From: Sphingomonas sp. TREG-RG-20F-R18-01
Lineage (GTDB): Bacteria > Pseudomonadota > Alphaproteobacteria > Sphingomonadales > Sphingomonadaceae
DNA length: 64,000 nt
Assembly: GCF_022662475.1 (NCBI RefSeq)
Contig: NZ_JAKNQQ010000002.1
Coordinates: forward strand, 682,001-746,000
Direction of reading: 5' to 3'
The position numbers were made by a program, and so were the translations under genes. The notes under the pieces were generated by a model that did no database searches, was not told the DNA's origin, and was given only the letters and a program-made list of their open reading frames with translations. The first letter of the stretch is position 1; each line of letters opens with the position of its first letter. Shown here in pieces: positions 26,956 to 36,243 of this stretch.

Positions 26956-27245
26956 GCAAAGTCTCCGGAAGTGTTCGGGCCGTCGAGCGCGGCATGGGCT
27001 TCGGCAAAAGCCTGAGGCGGGACGTCAAGTCCCTCGGCGCAGGCGATGAGATCGGGTTCATGCGCCAGCAGGAAGGCAAGCGTGGCGGACAGTACGCTCG
27101 GCTCGCCTGCGCGCGCGCGCAAGTCTGCGGGCGTCAGGCCGGTCACGTCGAGCAGGCGCATCGCGCGGTCCGGCTCGGCCAGCGTCCAGACCAGCGCACG
27201 GAGCGCAAGCTGCGCAGGATCGGAGTTTGTCAGCGAGGCGCGCAT
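26952..27245 (-). CDS. DUF3572 family protein
   Basis: 97 residues, alpha-helical, matching the DUF3572 pattern: ALRALVWTLAEPDRAMRLLDVTGLTPADLRARAGEPSVLSATLAFLLAHEPDLIACAE. Function unknown; it is confined mainly to alphaproteobacteria and often sits next to divK, as here. It is the first gene of an operon with the HAD and RidA genes (ATGA overlap with HAD). Its ATG and that of divK are divergent and only 18 bases apart. Confidence 0.8.
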   Translation of the reverse strand: MRASLTNSDPAQLALRALVWTLAEPDRAMRLLDVTGLTPADLRARAGEPSVLSATLAFLLAHEPDLIACAEGLDVPPQAFAEAHAALDGPNTSGDFA

Positions 27246-27263
27246 TGCGTATTCATCTGGCCC

Positions 27264-27647
27264 ATGGACGAGGAAAGCGCTGGCGTGGCAAAAAGGGTGC
27301 TTGTTGTCGAGGACAACGAACTCAATCTCAAACTTTTCTGCGACCTGCTGGAGGCGCACGAATATGCCACCGAAGGCGTCCGGGATGGCCGGGAAGCTGT
27401 TCTGCGCGCACGGAATTTTAAACCGGACCTGATCGTCATGGACATCCAGCTGCCGCATGTCAGCGGATATGACCTGATCCTGCAACTCAAGGCCGATCCG
27501 GTCCTGAGCGGGATCCCCGTAATGGCCGTGACCGCCTATGCGGGGCGCGAGGACGAGGAACGGATTCGCGCTGCCGGGGCCGACGCCTATGTGTCCAAGC
27601 CGATTTCGCTGATTCGCTTCGTCGATGCGGTAGCCGCGCTGCTTTGA
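27264..27647 (+). CDS. divK: Single-domain response regulator DivK
   Basis: 127 residues: a lone receiver domain with the acidic pair in VVEDNELNLKLF, the phospho-acceptor D60 in LIVMDIQLP, the switch threonine in VTAYAGREDEERIRAAGA and the conserved lysine in VSKPIS. The sequence closely follows DivK, which in Caulobacter is phosphorylated by DivJ and PleC and controls the cell-cycle kinase pathway leading to CtrA. The ATG at 27264 gives a short extra N terminus; a GTG at codon 8 (VAKRVLVVED) would give a more typical length. Confidence 0.88.
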   Translation: MDEESAGVAKRVLVVEDNELNLKLFCDLLEAHEYATEGVRDGREAVLRARNFKPDLIVMDIQLPHVSGYDLILQLKADPVLSGIPVMAVTAYAGREDEERIRAAGADAYVSKPISLIRFVDAVAALL

Positions 27648-27682
27648 CAGCCGCACGCAATAGCCAGCAAAGAGCAATACGC

Positions 27683-27713
27683 AAAAAAGCCGCAAGGCTT
27701 GCGCCCGCGGCTT
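27683..27713 (-). terminator. Intrinsic terminator of rpmG
   Basis: Read on the minus strand, AAGCCGC and GCGGCTT form a stem around a G-rich loop and are followed directly by a run of Ts. It lies 43 bases past the rpmG stop. On the plus strand the hairpin lacks a T-run, so it should not stop divK transcription efficiently. Confidence 0.75.
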
Positions 27714-27755
27714 CTGGCCCGGGCGAACCCGGGGAAGGCAAACCGCAAATGCGGC

Positions 27756-27923
27756 TTACTTGATCTTCGCTTCCTTGAACTCGACATGCTTGCGCACGAC
27801 GGGGTCGTACTTGCTGAAGCTCAGCTTCTCGGTCTTGGTACGCGGGTTCTTCTTCGTGGTGTAGAAGAAGCCAGTGTCCGCCGTGCTGACGAGCTTGATC
27901 TTGACCGTGGTCGGCTTTGCCAT
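27756..27923 (-). CDS. rpmG: 50S ribosomal protein L33
   Basis: 55 residues: [20 protein letters not shown], then [20 protein letters not shown] and [13 protein letters not shown]. This is the standard zinc-free form of L33 (no CxxC pairs). It is a structural protein of the large subunit near the E site. CAGGAATTCAGGTC precedes the ATG. A strong intrinsic terminator follows, and a hairpin with a short T-run lies about 28 bases upstream in the leader. Confidence 0.97.
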   Translation of the reverse strand: MAKPTTVKIKLVSTADTGFFYTTKKNPRTKTEKLSFSKYDPVVRKHVEFKEAKIK

Positions 27924-27951
27924 GACCTGAATTCCTGTGATCTGAAAATGC

Positions 27952-27975
27952 AAAAGCGGCGAACCGGTCGCCGCT
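27952..27975 (-). promoter_or_regulatory. Hairpin with T-run in the rpmG leader
   Basis: On the minus strand AGCGGCGA and TCGCCGCT form an eight-base-pair stem with a five-base loop, followed by TTTTGCATTTT, 28 bases before the rpmG start codon. It looks like an attenuator or a terminator for an upstream transcript. Confidence 0.45.
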
Positions 27976-28108
27976 CTCAAGCGCTGTCCGATGGCGGATG
28001 TAGTTGGGAATGTCAAGCCGAAGCCAAGGCGTCTGCAGGGTCGGGAACGGGTTTAACGTGCCCTTTACCGAACTGGGTCCAGATTGCGGGTCTAGGGAGT
28101 GTCCTGCC

Positions 28109-28432
28109 ATGACGCCAGTTTCTGCCACCGAGACACCCGACGTCATCGCTCTTGCCGAACGGGTCAGCCTGATCGCCGTGCGTGCCGCACGGGCACCGAT
28201 TCCGGCGCTCGCCGCGGAGATCGAAGCGATCCGCGCCGCTGCTGCGGCGTGCGGCAACTTCCCGGCGGTTGCGGTTACCCAGGCAATTTCGGCGGCACTG
28301 GAGCGGGGCGAGCGGGGTGCCTTGGTCCAGGCGTGGATCATCGTGCTGCGCGATGCGGTCTTGTCCGGACGTCACGATCAGCGCGCGTGCGACACCTATG
28401 GCGCGGCCTGTTCGGTGCGACTCGCGGGCTGA
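28109..28432 (+). CDS. Small hypothetical protein
   Basis: 107 residues that I do not recognise. It is alanine-rich and mostly helical (VIALAERVSLIAVRAARAPIPALAAEIEAIRAAAAACG...VAVTQAISAALERGERGALVQAWIIVLRDAVLSG), with four cysteines in the second half. No signal peptide or membrane helix is convincing. The ATG at 28109 follows GGGAGTGTCCTGCC. It ends twelve bases before the GDT1-like membrane-protein gene and is probably co-transcribed with it. Confidence 0.6.
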   Translation: MTPVSATETPDVIALAERVSLIAVRAARAPIPALAAEIEAIRAAAAACGNFPAVAVTQAISAALERGERGALVQAWIIVLRDAVLSGRHDQRACDTYGAACSVRLAG

Positions 28433-28444
28433 TTCGCACAGGTC

Positions 28445-29005
28445 ATGGATGCCCTGATGGCCGCGCTGGTCGCGGCGCTCCTTGTTCAGGCGAGCGATCG
28501 GACCCCGTTCACCAGCGCCCTGCTCGGTACGCGCTTCGCCGACAAGCGTGCCGTGCTCGCGGGCATCGCCCTTGCGATCGCGCTGGGCAATGCCGCCGGG
28601 GCCATCGGGGGGTGGCTTGCCGCGCCCTATGTCTCGCCCGATGCGGCGGACCTGCTCGTGGCGTTCGCGGTGCTGTCGGCGGGCGTTGCTGCGTGTTGGC
28701 CGATTCGATCGCGGGGCGTTCCGCAACGCCTCGGGGCATTCCCGGCGGCACTTACGGCGATCGGTCTGCTCGCGATCGGCGATCGCACGCAATGCATCAC
28801 CGCCGCGCTCGCCGCCCGCAGCAGCACCCCAGCGCTCGCTGCCGTCGGTGCGACGATCGGCGCGATTGCCGTGAATGTCCCGGCCGTGTTCCTGGGCGAA
28901 CGGGGCTGGGGTCGCTTGCCGCTGACCCCGGTGCGACGTGTCGCTGCGGCGGTGCTGATCATTGTAGGAGCGATCCAGACGCTGGCCGCGATGCGTCTGA
29001 TCTAG
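28445..29005 (+). CDS. GDT1/TMEM165 (UPF0016)-like membrane protein
   Basis: 186 residues with about six hydrophobic helices arranged as two similar halves. Each half begins with a motif resembling the ExGDKT(S/T) signature of GDT1 family Mn/Ca exchangers: QASDRTPFTSALL and AIGDRTQCITAAL. Both copies have lost the glutamate, and the first has also lost the glycine, so transport activity is uncertain. The two-fold repeat and topology still support the family. It follows the small hypothetical gene by twelve bases. Confidence 0.65.
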   Translation: MDALMAALVAALLVQASDRTPFTSALLGTRFADKRAVLAGIALAIALGNAAGAIGGWLAAPYVSPDAADLLVAFAVLSAGVAACWPIRSRGVPQRLGAFPAALTAIGLLAIGDRTQCITAALAARSSTPALAAVGATIGAIAVNVPAVFLGERGWGRLPLTPVRRVAAAVLIIVGAIQTLAAMRLI

Positions 29006-29140
29006 GGGACCGCCCAGGCCGAACGGCGCGCCTGGTTCCCGTTCGAGACCAGCCGCTAGGATGCTCGTACCGACCTCCGCCGTGGTCAGGATGACCCGGT
29101 TGCGGTTGCGGGCGATCCCGCACGGGAAGCGGCGCATCGG

Positions 29141-29323
29141 TTAGGCGATCCCAAGCGCGATGCGGGCGTTGTGATGCGCACAGCCAAACACGGCGACGAT
29201 GGCAAGGACGACGAGCACGATCCACGATCGAATCAGGGCCATGCCGGCGCCGTAGCGGGGTGGCGCTACCACCGCCAGCGATGGGTCTGGCGGAACATCC
29301 GCAGCACGGCCATGTTGTGGCAC
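29141..29323 (-). CDS. Possible small membrane protein
   Basis: An open frame of 60 codons whose last 33 residues (from an internal ATG) read MALIRSWIVLVVLAIVAVFG then CAHHNARIALGIA, a plausible single membrane helix. The region 29006-29324 is otherwise empty. Nothing else supports translation, and the N-terminal half looks random. The start of the DNA ligase gene on the other strand lies two bases from the end. Confidence 0.3.
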   Translation of the reverse strand: MPQHGRAADVPPDPSLAVVAPPRYGAGMALIRSWIVLVVLAIVAVFGCAHHNARIALGIA

Positions 29324-29324
29324 G

Positions 29325-30914
29325 ATGCGGGCGTTTGCGGACCTTCTCGATCGGTTGATCTACACGCGGTCGCGCAATGCCAAGCTGCGCCTGATCGTCG
29401 ACTATCTCCGCACGACGCCGGATCCCGACCGCGGCTGGGCGATGGCGGCGCTGACCGGGGAGCTCGACTTGCCGGGGGTGAAACCCGCCGTGATTCGCGC
29501 GCTGATCGAAGCGCGGGTCGATCCCGTGCTGTTCCGGATGAGCCGCGATTATGTCGGCGATACCGCGGAAACGGTTGCATTGCTGTGGCCGACTCCGCCG
29601 GGCACCGTGGTCGAGGCACCACTCGGCATGGCCGACGCGGTCGAGCGGCTGGCGAAGCTGTCGCGCTCGGATACGCCCGCCGTCCTCGGCAAGATGCTCG
29701 ACCAGCTCGATTCGGACGAACGCTTCGCCTTGCTCAAGATGGCGACCGGGGCGCTTCGGATCGGCGTCTCGTCGCGGCTCGCCAAGACGGCGCTGGCACA
29801 GGCGTTTGATCTCGATGTCGAGGCGGTCGAGGAAGTGTGGCACGGCATCGCGGCACCCTACACGGCGCTGTTCGACTGGGCCGAGGGGCGCGGCGCGCAG
29901 CCGACTGCCGCCGACGTGCCGGTGTTCCGCCCGTTCATGCTTGCGCATCCGCTCGAGGACGGGCGGGTCGATCTCGCCGATTATGCCGCGGAATGGAAAT
30001 GGGACGGCATCCGCGTCCAAATCGTCCACGTCGCCGGGGAAACGCGGCTCTACAGCCGCACCGGTGACGACATCACCGCGAGCTTTCCCGAAGTCGCGCG
30101 TGACTTTACGACCGTCGGTGCGGTCGACGGCGAACTGATGGTGAAGGGCGATGCGCAGGGCGCCGCGACCGAGGAAGGTGGGGCAGCCAGCTTCAACGCG
30201 TTGCAGCAGCGACTCGGGCGCAAGATCGTCTCGGCGAAGATGCTGGCGGACTCCCCCGCGTTCGTGCGGCTCTACGACATCCTGTTCGATGGCGAGGAGG
30301 ATCTGCGCCCGCTGCCATGGAGCGCGCGGCGCGAGCGGCTCGAGGGGGTCGCGGGCCGGCTCGACCCCGAACGGTTCGATCTCAGCACCGTGATCGCGGC
30401 GGAGGACTTTACCGCGCTCGAGGGGATCCGCGCTGGCGCGCGCGACGGCGCAATCGAAGGGGTGATGCTCAAGCGCCGCGATTCCCCCTATGTCGGTGGC
30501 CGCAAGACCGGACTGTGGTACAAATGGAAGCGCGATCCGCTCACCGCCGATTGCGTGATGATGTACGCGCAGCGCGGCAGCGGGCGGCGGTCGTCTTTCT
30601 ACAGCGACTATACGTTCGGCTGCTGGACCGAGGACGGCGCGCTGCTTCCGGTCGGCAAGGCCTATTCCGGGATCACCGACGAGGAATTGAAGTTCCTCGA
30701 CAGCTTCGTGCGCAATCATACGACCGGACGGTTCGGCCCGGTGCGCGAGGTGGACAAGACGCTGGTGCTGGAAATCGCGTTCGATTCGATCCATGAATCG
30801 AAGCGGCACAAGTCGGGCGTGGCGATGCGCTTTCCCCGCATCGCGCGGATCCGTACCGACAAGCCCGCCGCTGAGGCCGACACGTTGGACGGCCTCAAAC
30901 GATTGATAACCTGA
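29325..30914 (+). CDS. ATP-dependent DNA ligase (bacterial, repair-associated)
   Basis: 529 residues. The adenylation motif is EWKWDGIRVQ with the catalytic lysine at K225; later nucleotidyltransferase motifs include VDGELMVKG, SFNALQQRLGRK, EGVMLKRRDSPY and WYKWKRDPL. The N-terminal ~200 residues are the DNA-binding domain. Family and length match the ATP-dependent ligase that in many proteobacteria is encoded with a DEXH helicase, a metallo-beta-lactamase-fold exonuclease and a phosphoesterase. Of these partners only the exonuclease is in the window, at 40626-41624. It is not the NAD-dependent replicative ligase LigA. Confidence 0.92.
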   Translation: MRAFADLLDRLIYTRSRNAKLRLIVDYLRTTPDPDRGWAMAALTGELDLPGVKPAVIRALIEARVDPVLFRMSRDYVGDTAETVALLWPTPPGTVVEAPLGMADAVERLAKLSRSDTPAVLGKMLDQLDSDERFALLKMATGALRIGVSSRLAKTALAQAFDLDVEAVEEVWHGIAAPYTALFDWAEGRGAQPTAADVPVFRPFMLAHPLEDGRVDLADYAAEWKWDGIRVQIVHVAGETRLYSRTGDDITASFPEVARDFTTVGAVDGELMVKGDAQGAATEEGGAASFNALQQRLGRKIVSAKMLADSPAFVRLYDILFDGEEDLRPLPWSARRERLEGVAGRLDPERFDLSTVIAAEDFTALEGIRAGARDGAIEGVMLKRRDSPYVGGRKTGLWYKWKRDPLTADCVMMYAQRGSGRRSSFYSDYTFGCWTEDGALLPVGKAYSGITDEELKFLDSFVRNHTTGRFGPVREVDKTLVLEIAFDSIHESKRHKSGVAMRFPRIARIRTDKPAAEADTLDGLKRLIT

Positions 30915-30969
30915 CCGCTCGACACGCGCGGGCGGGCTGATAATCTGCTCCCCAAAAGGGGAGTAAGGC

Positions 30970-32265
30970 GTGCACAAATTAGTCATGGCGGCGATTGCCG
31001 CGCTGTTGGCGGGGACGGCCGCGAACGCCGAGACATTCGCGATCCAGGCGGGGCATGTGATCGTCGATGCCGCCAGGCCGGCGCGGGGCGCCTCCACGGT
31101 GGTGGTCACCGACGGCAGAATCGCCCGGATCGAGGACGGAGCGACTGCACCCGCCGGCGCGACCGTCGTCGATCTGCGCGACAAGACCGTCATGCCCGGG
31201 TTGATCGACGTCCATGTCCATCTCACCAGCAATTCGGGCGAGCCCTAGTACCAGGGACTGACCCCGAAATATTCCGAACCCTATGCCGCCACGGTCGGCC
31301 TGCGCAATGCGCTTATCACAGCGCGGGCGGGGTTCACCACGGTCCGCGATCTCGGCGGGCCGCCGCTTGCGAGCATCGCGATGCGGGATGCGATCAAGGA
31401 AGGGGGTTTCCCGGGGCCGCGAATCCAGGTCGCTGGCCCGGCGCTGTCGATCATCGGCGGGCATGGCGATGCGACCGTGGGGCTCGCGCCCAACCTTCGC
31501 GCGGCGATCGAGGCAACGGGTGAGCAATTCTGGGTCTGCACCGGGCCGCTCGAATGCGGGAAGGCGGTCCGCAAGATTGCCGCTTACGGCGTCGACGTGA
31601 TCAAGTTCCACGCGACCGGCGGGGTGCTCGACGACGGGAAGATCGGGCTCGAACAGCATTTCACCGACGAGGAAATGAAAGCGATCTGCGACACCGCGCA
31701 CCAGCTCGGGCTCAAAGTCGCGGCACATGCGCATGGCGCGAAGGGGATCGGCGCGGCGGTGCGTGCCGGGGTCGATTCGATCGAGCACGGCACCTATGCC
31801 GATGATGCCGACGTCGCGCTGATGAAGGCGCGCGGGACGTATTATGTCGGCACGCTGATGGCGTTCAGCGGGCTGCGACTGTATCTCGGCAAGGGCATCT
31901 ACACCGCCAATACCGAAATCAAGGCGCGGCAGACGCTGCTCGTGTGGGGCAAGGCGCTGAACCGTGCGTACAAGGCAGGCGTCCCGATCGCGCTTGGCAC
32001 CGATGCCGCCGTCTTCCCACACGGTCGCAACGGCGAAGAGGTCGGGCTGATGGTCAGCAAGGGCGGGATGACCCCGCGCGACGCGCTGATCGCGGCAACG
32101 AAGGGGGGTGCGGATCTGCTCGGACTGTCGCGCGAGACCGGGACGCTCGAGCCCGGCAAGTCCGCCGACCTGATCGCCGTGACGGGTGACCCGCTGACCG
32201 ATCCGGCTGCGGTGACGCATGTGAGCTATGTGATGGTGGAAGGTCGCGCGATTCCGCTGCGGTAG
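30970..32265 (+). pseudogene. Amidohydrolase/imidazolonepropionase-like gene with in-frame amber codon
   Basis: Full frame of 431 codons interrupted by TAG at codon 93 (31246-31248), with reading frame kept on both sides. Before the stop: signal peptide (about 1-20), IQAGHVIVDAARP, and the metal motif VMPGLIDVHVHL. After it: TVGLRNALITARAGFTTVRDL, KFHATGGVLDDG, AAHAHGAKGIGAAVRAGVDSIEHG and ALGTDAAVFPHG, all standard for secreted metal-dependent amidohydrolases (dipeptidase or related). It would be intact but for the one codon. The GTG start follows GGGGAGTAAGGC. Options are a nonsense mutation, suppression, or a sequencing error. Confidence 0.8.
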
Positions 32266-32320
32266 CGCGACTTGCCTGGACCGGTGCGCGTTCTATGCGA
32301 AAGTCGGTTCTGCCTCACGG

Positions 32321-32340
32321 TTTCCCGTTAAAGCGGGAAT
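32321..32340. repeat. Palindromic repeat (TTCCCG...CGGGAA)
   Basis: A copy of the TTCCCGC-type palindrome found at 13871 and elsewhere. The 300-base gap 32266-32569 holds this repeat and no gene I can support. Confidence 0.55.
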
Positions 32341-32437
32341 CCACAGTTCGGCAGAACCACGACGTTTGCATGTCCGACCGCTGCACTCCTGTCGTCTCAG
32401 GCGCACGGTCGGGGTGTCGGACCGGTTTCGTTTTTAG

Positions 32438-33523
<1,086 letters not shown>

Positions 33524-33741
33524 GAACGGCGCGCGGGCGTCGTCCAAAGCGCTTCGACGGACCGGGGACGCTGGCGAGGATCAGGCGCTACGGACGGTAA
33601 AGGCTCCGCCAACCCTGCCGGGTGCGCCTGCGAAAGCATGGGCGCAGGAGTCCCGAACGCCTTCAGCGGATCCTTTGCGCAGCCCCCAACTGCCCACCGG
33701 TGGAGGAACGGGGCGGACGCCCCTGGCCGCGTAATCTCCGC

Positions 33742-34254
33742 TCAGCGCGTCCATTGCGCCAGCCAGTCCGCCAGCGCTTGCGGCGTCAGCGTCCGAGCGT
33801 CGGCCAAGGCGGCGGTCCGTCCGGCGTTGCGGAGGGTGTCGGTGCGGGGATCGATGATCAGCACACTTGGCACGCCACCGCCGAAATGGCCGTCGAGCCC
33901 ATAATGCGCTGCAATGTCCATGTTCTTGTCGAATCGTCCGACGTCCACGGTCACGATCTCGTAATGTCGCGCCAGGAAGCTGTGGAGCGCGGGCAGGTCC
34001 ATCGTGCCGGCGAGAATGCGGCAATCGAGGCACCAGTTTCCGCCCAGGTCGACCAAGAGCAACTTGTGCCCGGCCTTTGCCCGCGCTCGGGCGGCAGCGA
34101 TCTGCGCCCTGGCGTTGGCGGCTTCGTTATAGGGCAGGGGCAGCGGCGTCTTGAGCTGCGCGAAGCTGGTTGCGGCAATCTTCGGCGCGGGCGCGGCCAC
34201 GATCGGAGTGGCAAGGGTCAGCGCAAGGAGGGTTGCAGGCTTCAGCAGGCGCAT
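33742..34254 (-). CDS. Exported thioredoxin-family protein
   Basis: 170 residues: signal peptide (about 1-21, ending VAA-APA), then a thioredoxin fold with active site NWCLDC (C75-C78), a DLGGNWC lead-in, and a cis-proline region GGGVPSVLIID. Such proteins reduce disulfides in the periplasm or serve cytochrome c or copper-centre assembly; which applies is not clear. The ATG at 34254 is selected to give the signal peptide. The gap before it (33524-33741) contains only degenerate palindromes. The double cold-shock gene lies upstream, separated by a strong terminator. Confidence 0.8.
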   Translation of the reverse strand: MRLLKPATLLALTLATPIVAAPAPKIAATSFAQLKTPLPLPYNEAANARAQIAAARARAKAGHKLLLVDLGGNWCLDCRILAGTMDLPALHSFLARHYEIVTVDVGRFDKNMDIAAHYGLDGHFGGGVPSVLIIDPRTDTLRNAGRTAALADARTLTPQALADWLAQWTR

Positions 34255-34345
34255 AACGAGGACTTTCCTGGGAGCAGACGCCCTCGAACCGACAGGTTCG
34301 GGCGATCCATTCCGGTAAGGCACCTCAGCGCATTGAACGACAAAG

Positions 34346-34380
34346 AAAAACCCGGCGGGCATAAAGCCCGCCGGGTTTTT
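34346..34380. terminator. Strong bidirectional intrinsic terminator
   Basis: A perfect 15-base-pair stem with loop ATAAA; each arm ends in AAAAA or TTTTT so that a T-run follows the hairpin on both strands. It lies 25 bases past the stop of the cold-shock gene on the minus strand and insulates the thioredoxin gene. Confidence 0.9.
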
Positions 34381-34405
34381 CGTAACCGGTATCGATGCGT
34401 AGGGT

Positions 34406-35221
34406 TTACGCGATCGACGTCAGGTTGACGGCTGCCATCTTGCCGCGGCGGTCGACTTCGAGTTCGAACTCGAGACGATCGCCCTCGTTGAGCGAGGTCA
34501 TGCCGCCGCGCTCGACTGCCGAGATGTGGACAAACGCATCGGGCTGTCCATCGTCGCGCTGAATGAAGCCGAAGCCCTTCATCGCGTTGAAGAACTTGAC
34601 CGTGCCGGTAGCCTTCTCGCCGGTCAGCTGGCGCTGGGGCGCGCCGCCGGGGGCCGGACGACCACCAGGGGCCGCTGCATCACGCTCGCGCGGCGGACCG
34701 CGGTCGGTGACGGCCATCGGCTCGCCGTCGATCTTGAGATCGGTTGCAGAGATGCGGCCACCGCGGTCCACCAGCGTGAAGCCAAGCGGCTGGCCTTCGG
34801 CCAGACCGGTCAGGCCGGCCTGTTCGACCGCCGAGATGTGAACGAACACGTCCTCGCCGCCGTCGTCGCGAACGACGAAGCCGAAACCCTTCTGGCCGTT
34901 GAAAAACTTAACGACGCCCGTGCCTTCGCCGACAACCTGCGGGGGCATCCCGCGACCGCCGCCAGCTGCACCACCGCCGAAGCCGCCGCCACCGCCGCTG
35001 CGGAAACCACCGCCGCCACCGCCGCCGCCGCCGAAGCGATCACCGCCGCCACCGCCGCCGCCGCCGAACCGGTCACCGCCGCCGCCGAAACGATCGCCGC
35101 CACCGCCAAAGCGATCGCCACCACCGAAGCCGCTGTCGAAGCCGCCGCTGTCGCCGAAACCGTCGCGCTTGTCGCGCCCACGCCCGCCACGATCGCCGCG
35201 GCGTCCTTTATCGAAACTCAT
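34406..35221 (-). CDS. Double cold-shock-domain protein with glycine-rich N terminus
   Basis: 271 residues: a low-complexity N-terminal third with repeated GGGDRFGGG units and RG dipeptides, then two cold-shock domains (about 96-160 and 205-271). Each has the RNP1 motif KGFGF(V/I) and an RNP2-like VFVHIS or AFVHIS segment, so both should bind single-stranded RNA or DNA. Two-domain cold-shock proteins are typical of alphaproteobacteria; the long Gly/Arg region is unusual and could drive self-association. A TATAAT promoter element lies about 33 bases upstream, within an inverted repeat. A strong terminator follows. Confidence 0.9.
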   Translation of the reverse strand: MSFDKGRRGDRGGRGRDKRDGFGDSGGFDSGFGGGDRFGGGGDRFGGGGDRFGGGGGGGGDRFGGGGGGGGGFRSGGGGGFGGGAAGGGRGMPPQVVGEGTGVVKFFNGQKGFGFVVRDDGGEDVFVHISAVEQAGLTGLAEGQPLGFTLVDRGGRISATDLKIDGEPMAVTDRGPPRERDAAAPGGRPAPGGAPQRQLTGEKATGTVKFFNAMKGFGFIQRDDGQPDAFVHISAVERGGMTSLNEGDRLEFELEVDRRGKMAAVNLTSIA

Positions 35222-35240
35222 GCCCTGTTCGTCTTCCCGC

Positions 35241-35281
35241 TTCGTCCGACCTCATTATAGCAACCATTGCATCGGACGAAA
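35241..35281 (-). promoter_or_regulatory. Promoter with flanking inverted repeat, cold-shock gene
   Basis: A perfect TATAAT (35259-35254, minus strand) is preceded 16 bases earlier by TTTCGT as a weak -35. Nine-base inverted arms TTCGTCCGA (35272-35280 and 35241-35249) flank the -10, which would suit a repressor site or a structured leader. Confidence 0.5.
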
Positions 35282-35429
35282 GACGCAAGGCTTCGTGCAC
35301 CAAACCGCTCGTGCCACCGACTCGTGTTAGCCTAATTTTCCATACGCTGCGAACAAATTCGTCCAAATTGGGGCGTGGGTCGCACCGATCTTGCGCAAGC
35401 GTTGCAACCACGGCACAGGCTGCGCCCTT

Positions 35430-36212
35430 ATGTCGATCCTTGCGCTCCTGTCCGATCCCGCCGCCTGGGCCGCGCTGGCGACCCTGATCGTCATGGAGGT
35501 TGTCCTTGGAATCGACAATCTCGTGTTCATTTCGCTCCTGTCGAACAAGCTGCCGGAGGGACAGCGCGTGCGGGTTCGGCGCGTCGGGATCAGCTTGGCG
35601 CTGGTACTCAGGCTGATCCTGCTGTCGACGATCGCGTGGATCGCCGGGTTGGTCGAGCCGGTGTTCGACCTGGGCCTGACCGGCGCGCTTGGCGATCATG
35701 GCCAGCCATCTTTCGAAACGGCGTTTTCGGTGCGCGACCTGATCCTGATCGCGGGCGGGGTATTTCTGCTATGGAAGGCGACGAGCGAAATCCACCACAC
35801 GCTCGACCCGAACGACTCGGGCGAGGAGACCGCTGAGAAGCCCTCGATCGCCATTTCCTTCGGCAGCGCGATCCTCCAGATCCTGCTGCTCGACATCGTC
35901 TTCTCGTTCGATTCGATTCTGACCGCGATCGGGATGACCGACCAGTTGCCGATCATGCTGGTGGCCGTCGTCGTCGCGGTCGGGGCGATGCTGTGGGCCT
36001 CGACCCCGCTCGCCAATTTCATCGAGCGCAACCCGACGGTCGTGATGCTGGCGCTGGGGTTCCTGCTGATGATTGGCGCGATGCTGATCGCGGATGGCTT
36101 CGGCGTGCATGTGCCAAAGGGCTATATCTATGTCGCCATGGCCTTTTCCGGTGGGGTCGAGGCGCTTAACATCGCGGCCCGGCGCAGTCGTGCACGCACG
36201 CGCGGGCATTGA
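35430..36212 (+). CDS. TerC-family integral membrane protein
   Basis: 260 residues with about seven membrane helices. The TerC signature is present: [18 protein letters not shown] near the start and [19 protein letters not shown] in the middle, each with acidic residues inside helices that are thought to bind metal. Members export manganese during co-translocational metalation of secreted proteins, or confer tellurite resistance; the first role is now favoured for single-domain TerC. No manganese riboswitch is apparent in the 200-base leader. Start at ATG 35430 is preferred over 35391 because [13 protein letters not shown] is the usual N terminus. Confidence 0.88.
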   Translation: MSILALLSDPAAWAALATLIVMEVVLGIDNLVFISLLSNKLPEGQRVRVRRVGISLALVLRLILLSTIAWIAGLVEPVFDLGLTGALGDHGQPSFETAFSVRDLILIAGGVFLLWKATSEIHHTLDPNDSGEETAEKPSIAISFGSAILQILLLDIVFSFDSILTAIGMTDQLPIMLVAVVVAVGAMLWASTPLANFIERNPTVVMLALGFLLMIGAMLIADGFGVHVPKGYIYVAMAFSGGVEALNIAARRSRARTRGH

Positions 36213-36243
36213 GCCCAACCCGATTCGTCGCTAGGGCCGGGCG

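Noticed and set aside
35222..35429. Possible manganese riboswitch ahead of terC
   Set aside because: I could not find the conserved yybP-ykoY core; the region mainly holds the divergent cold-shock promoter.
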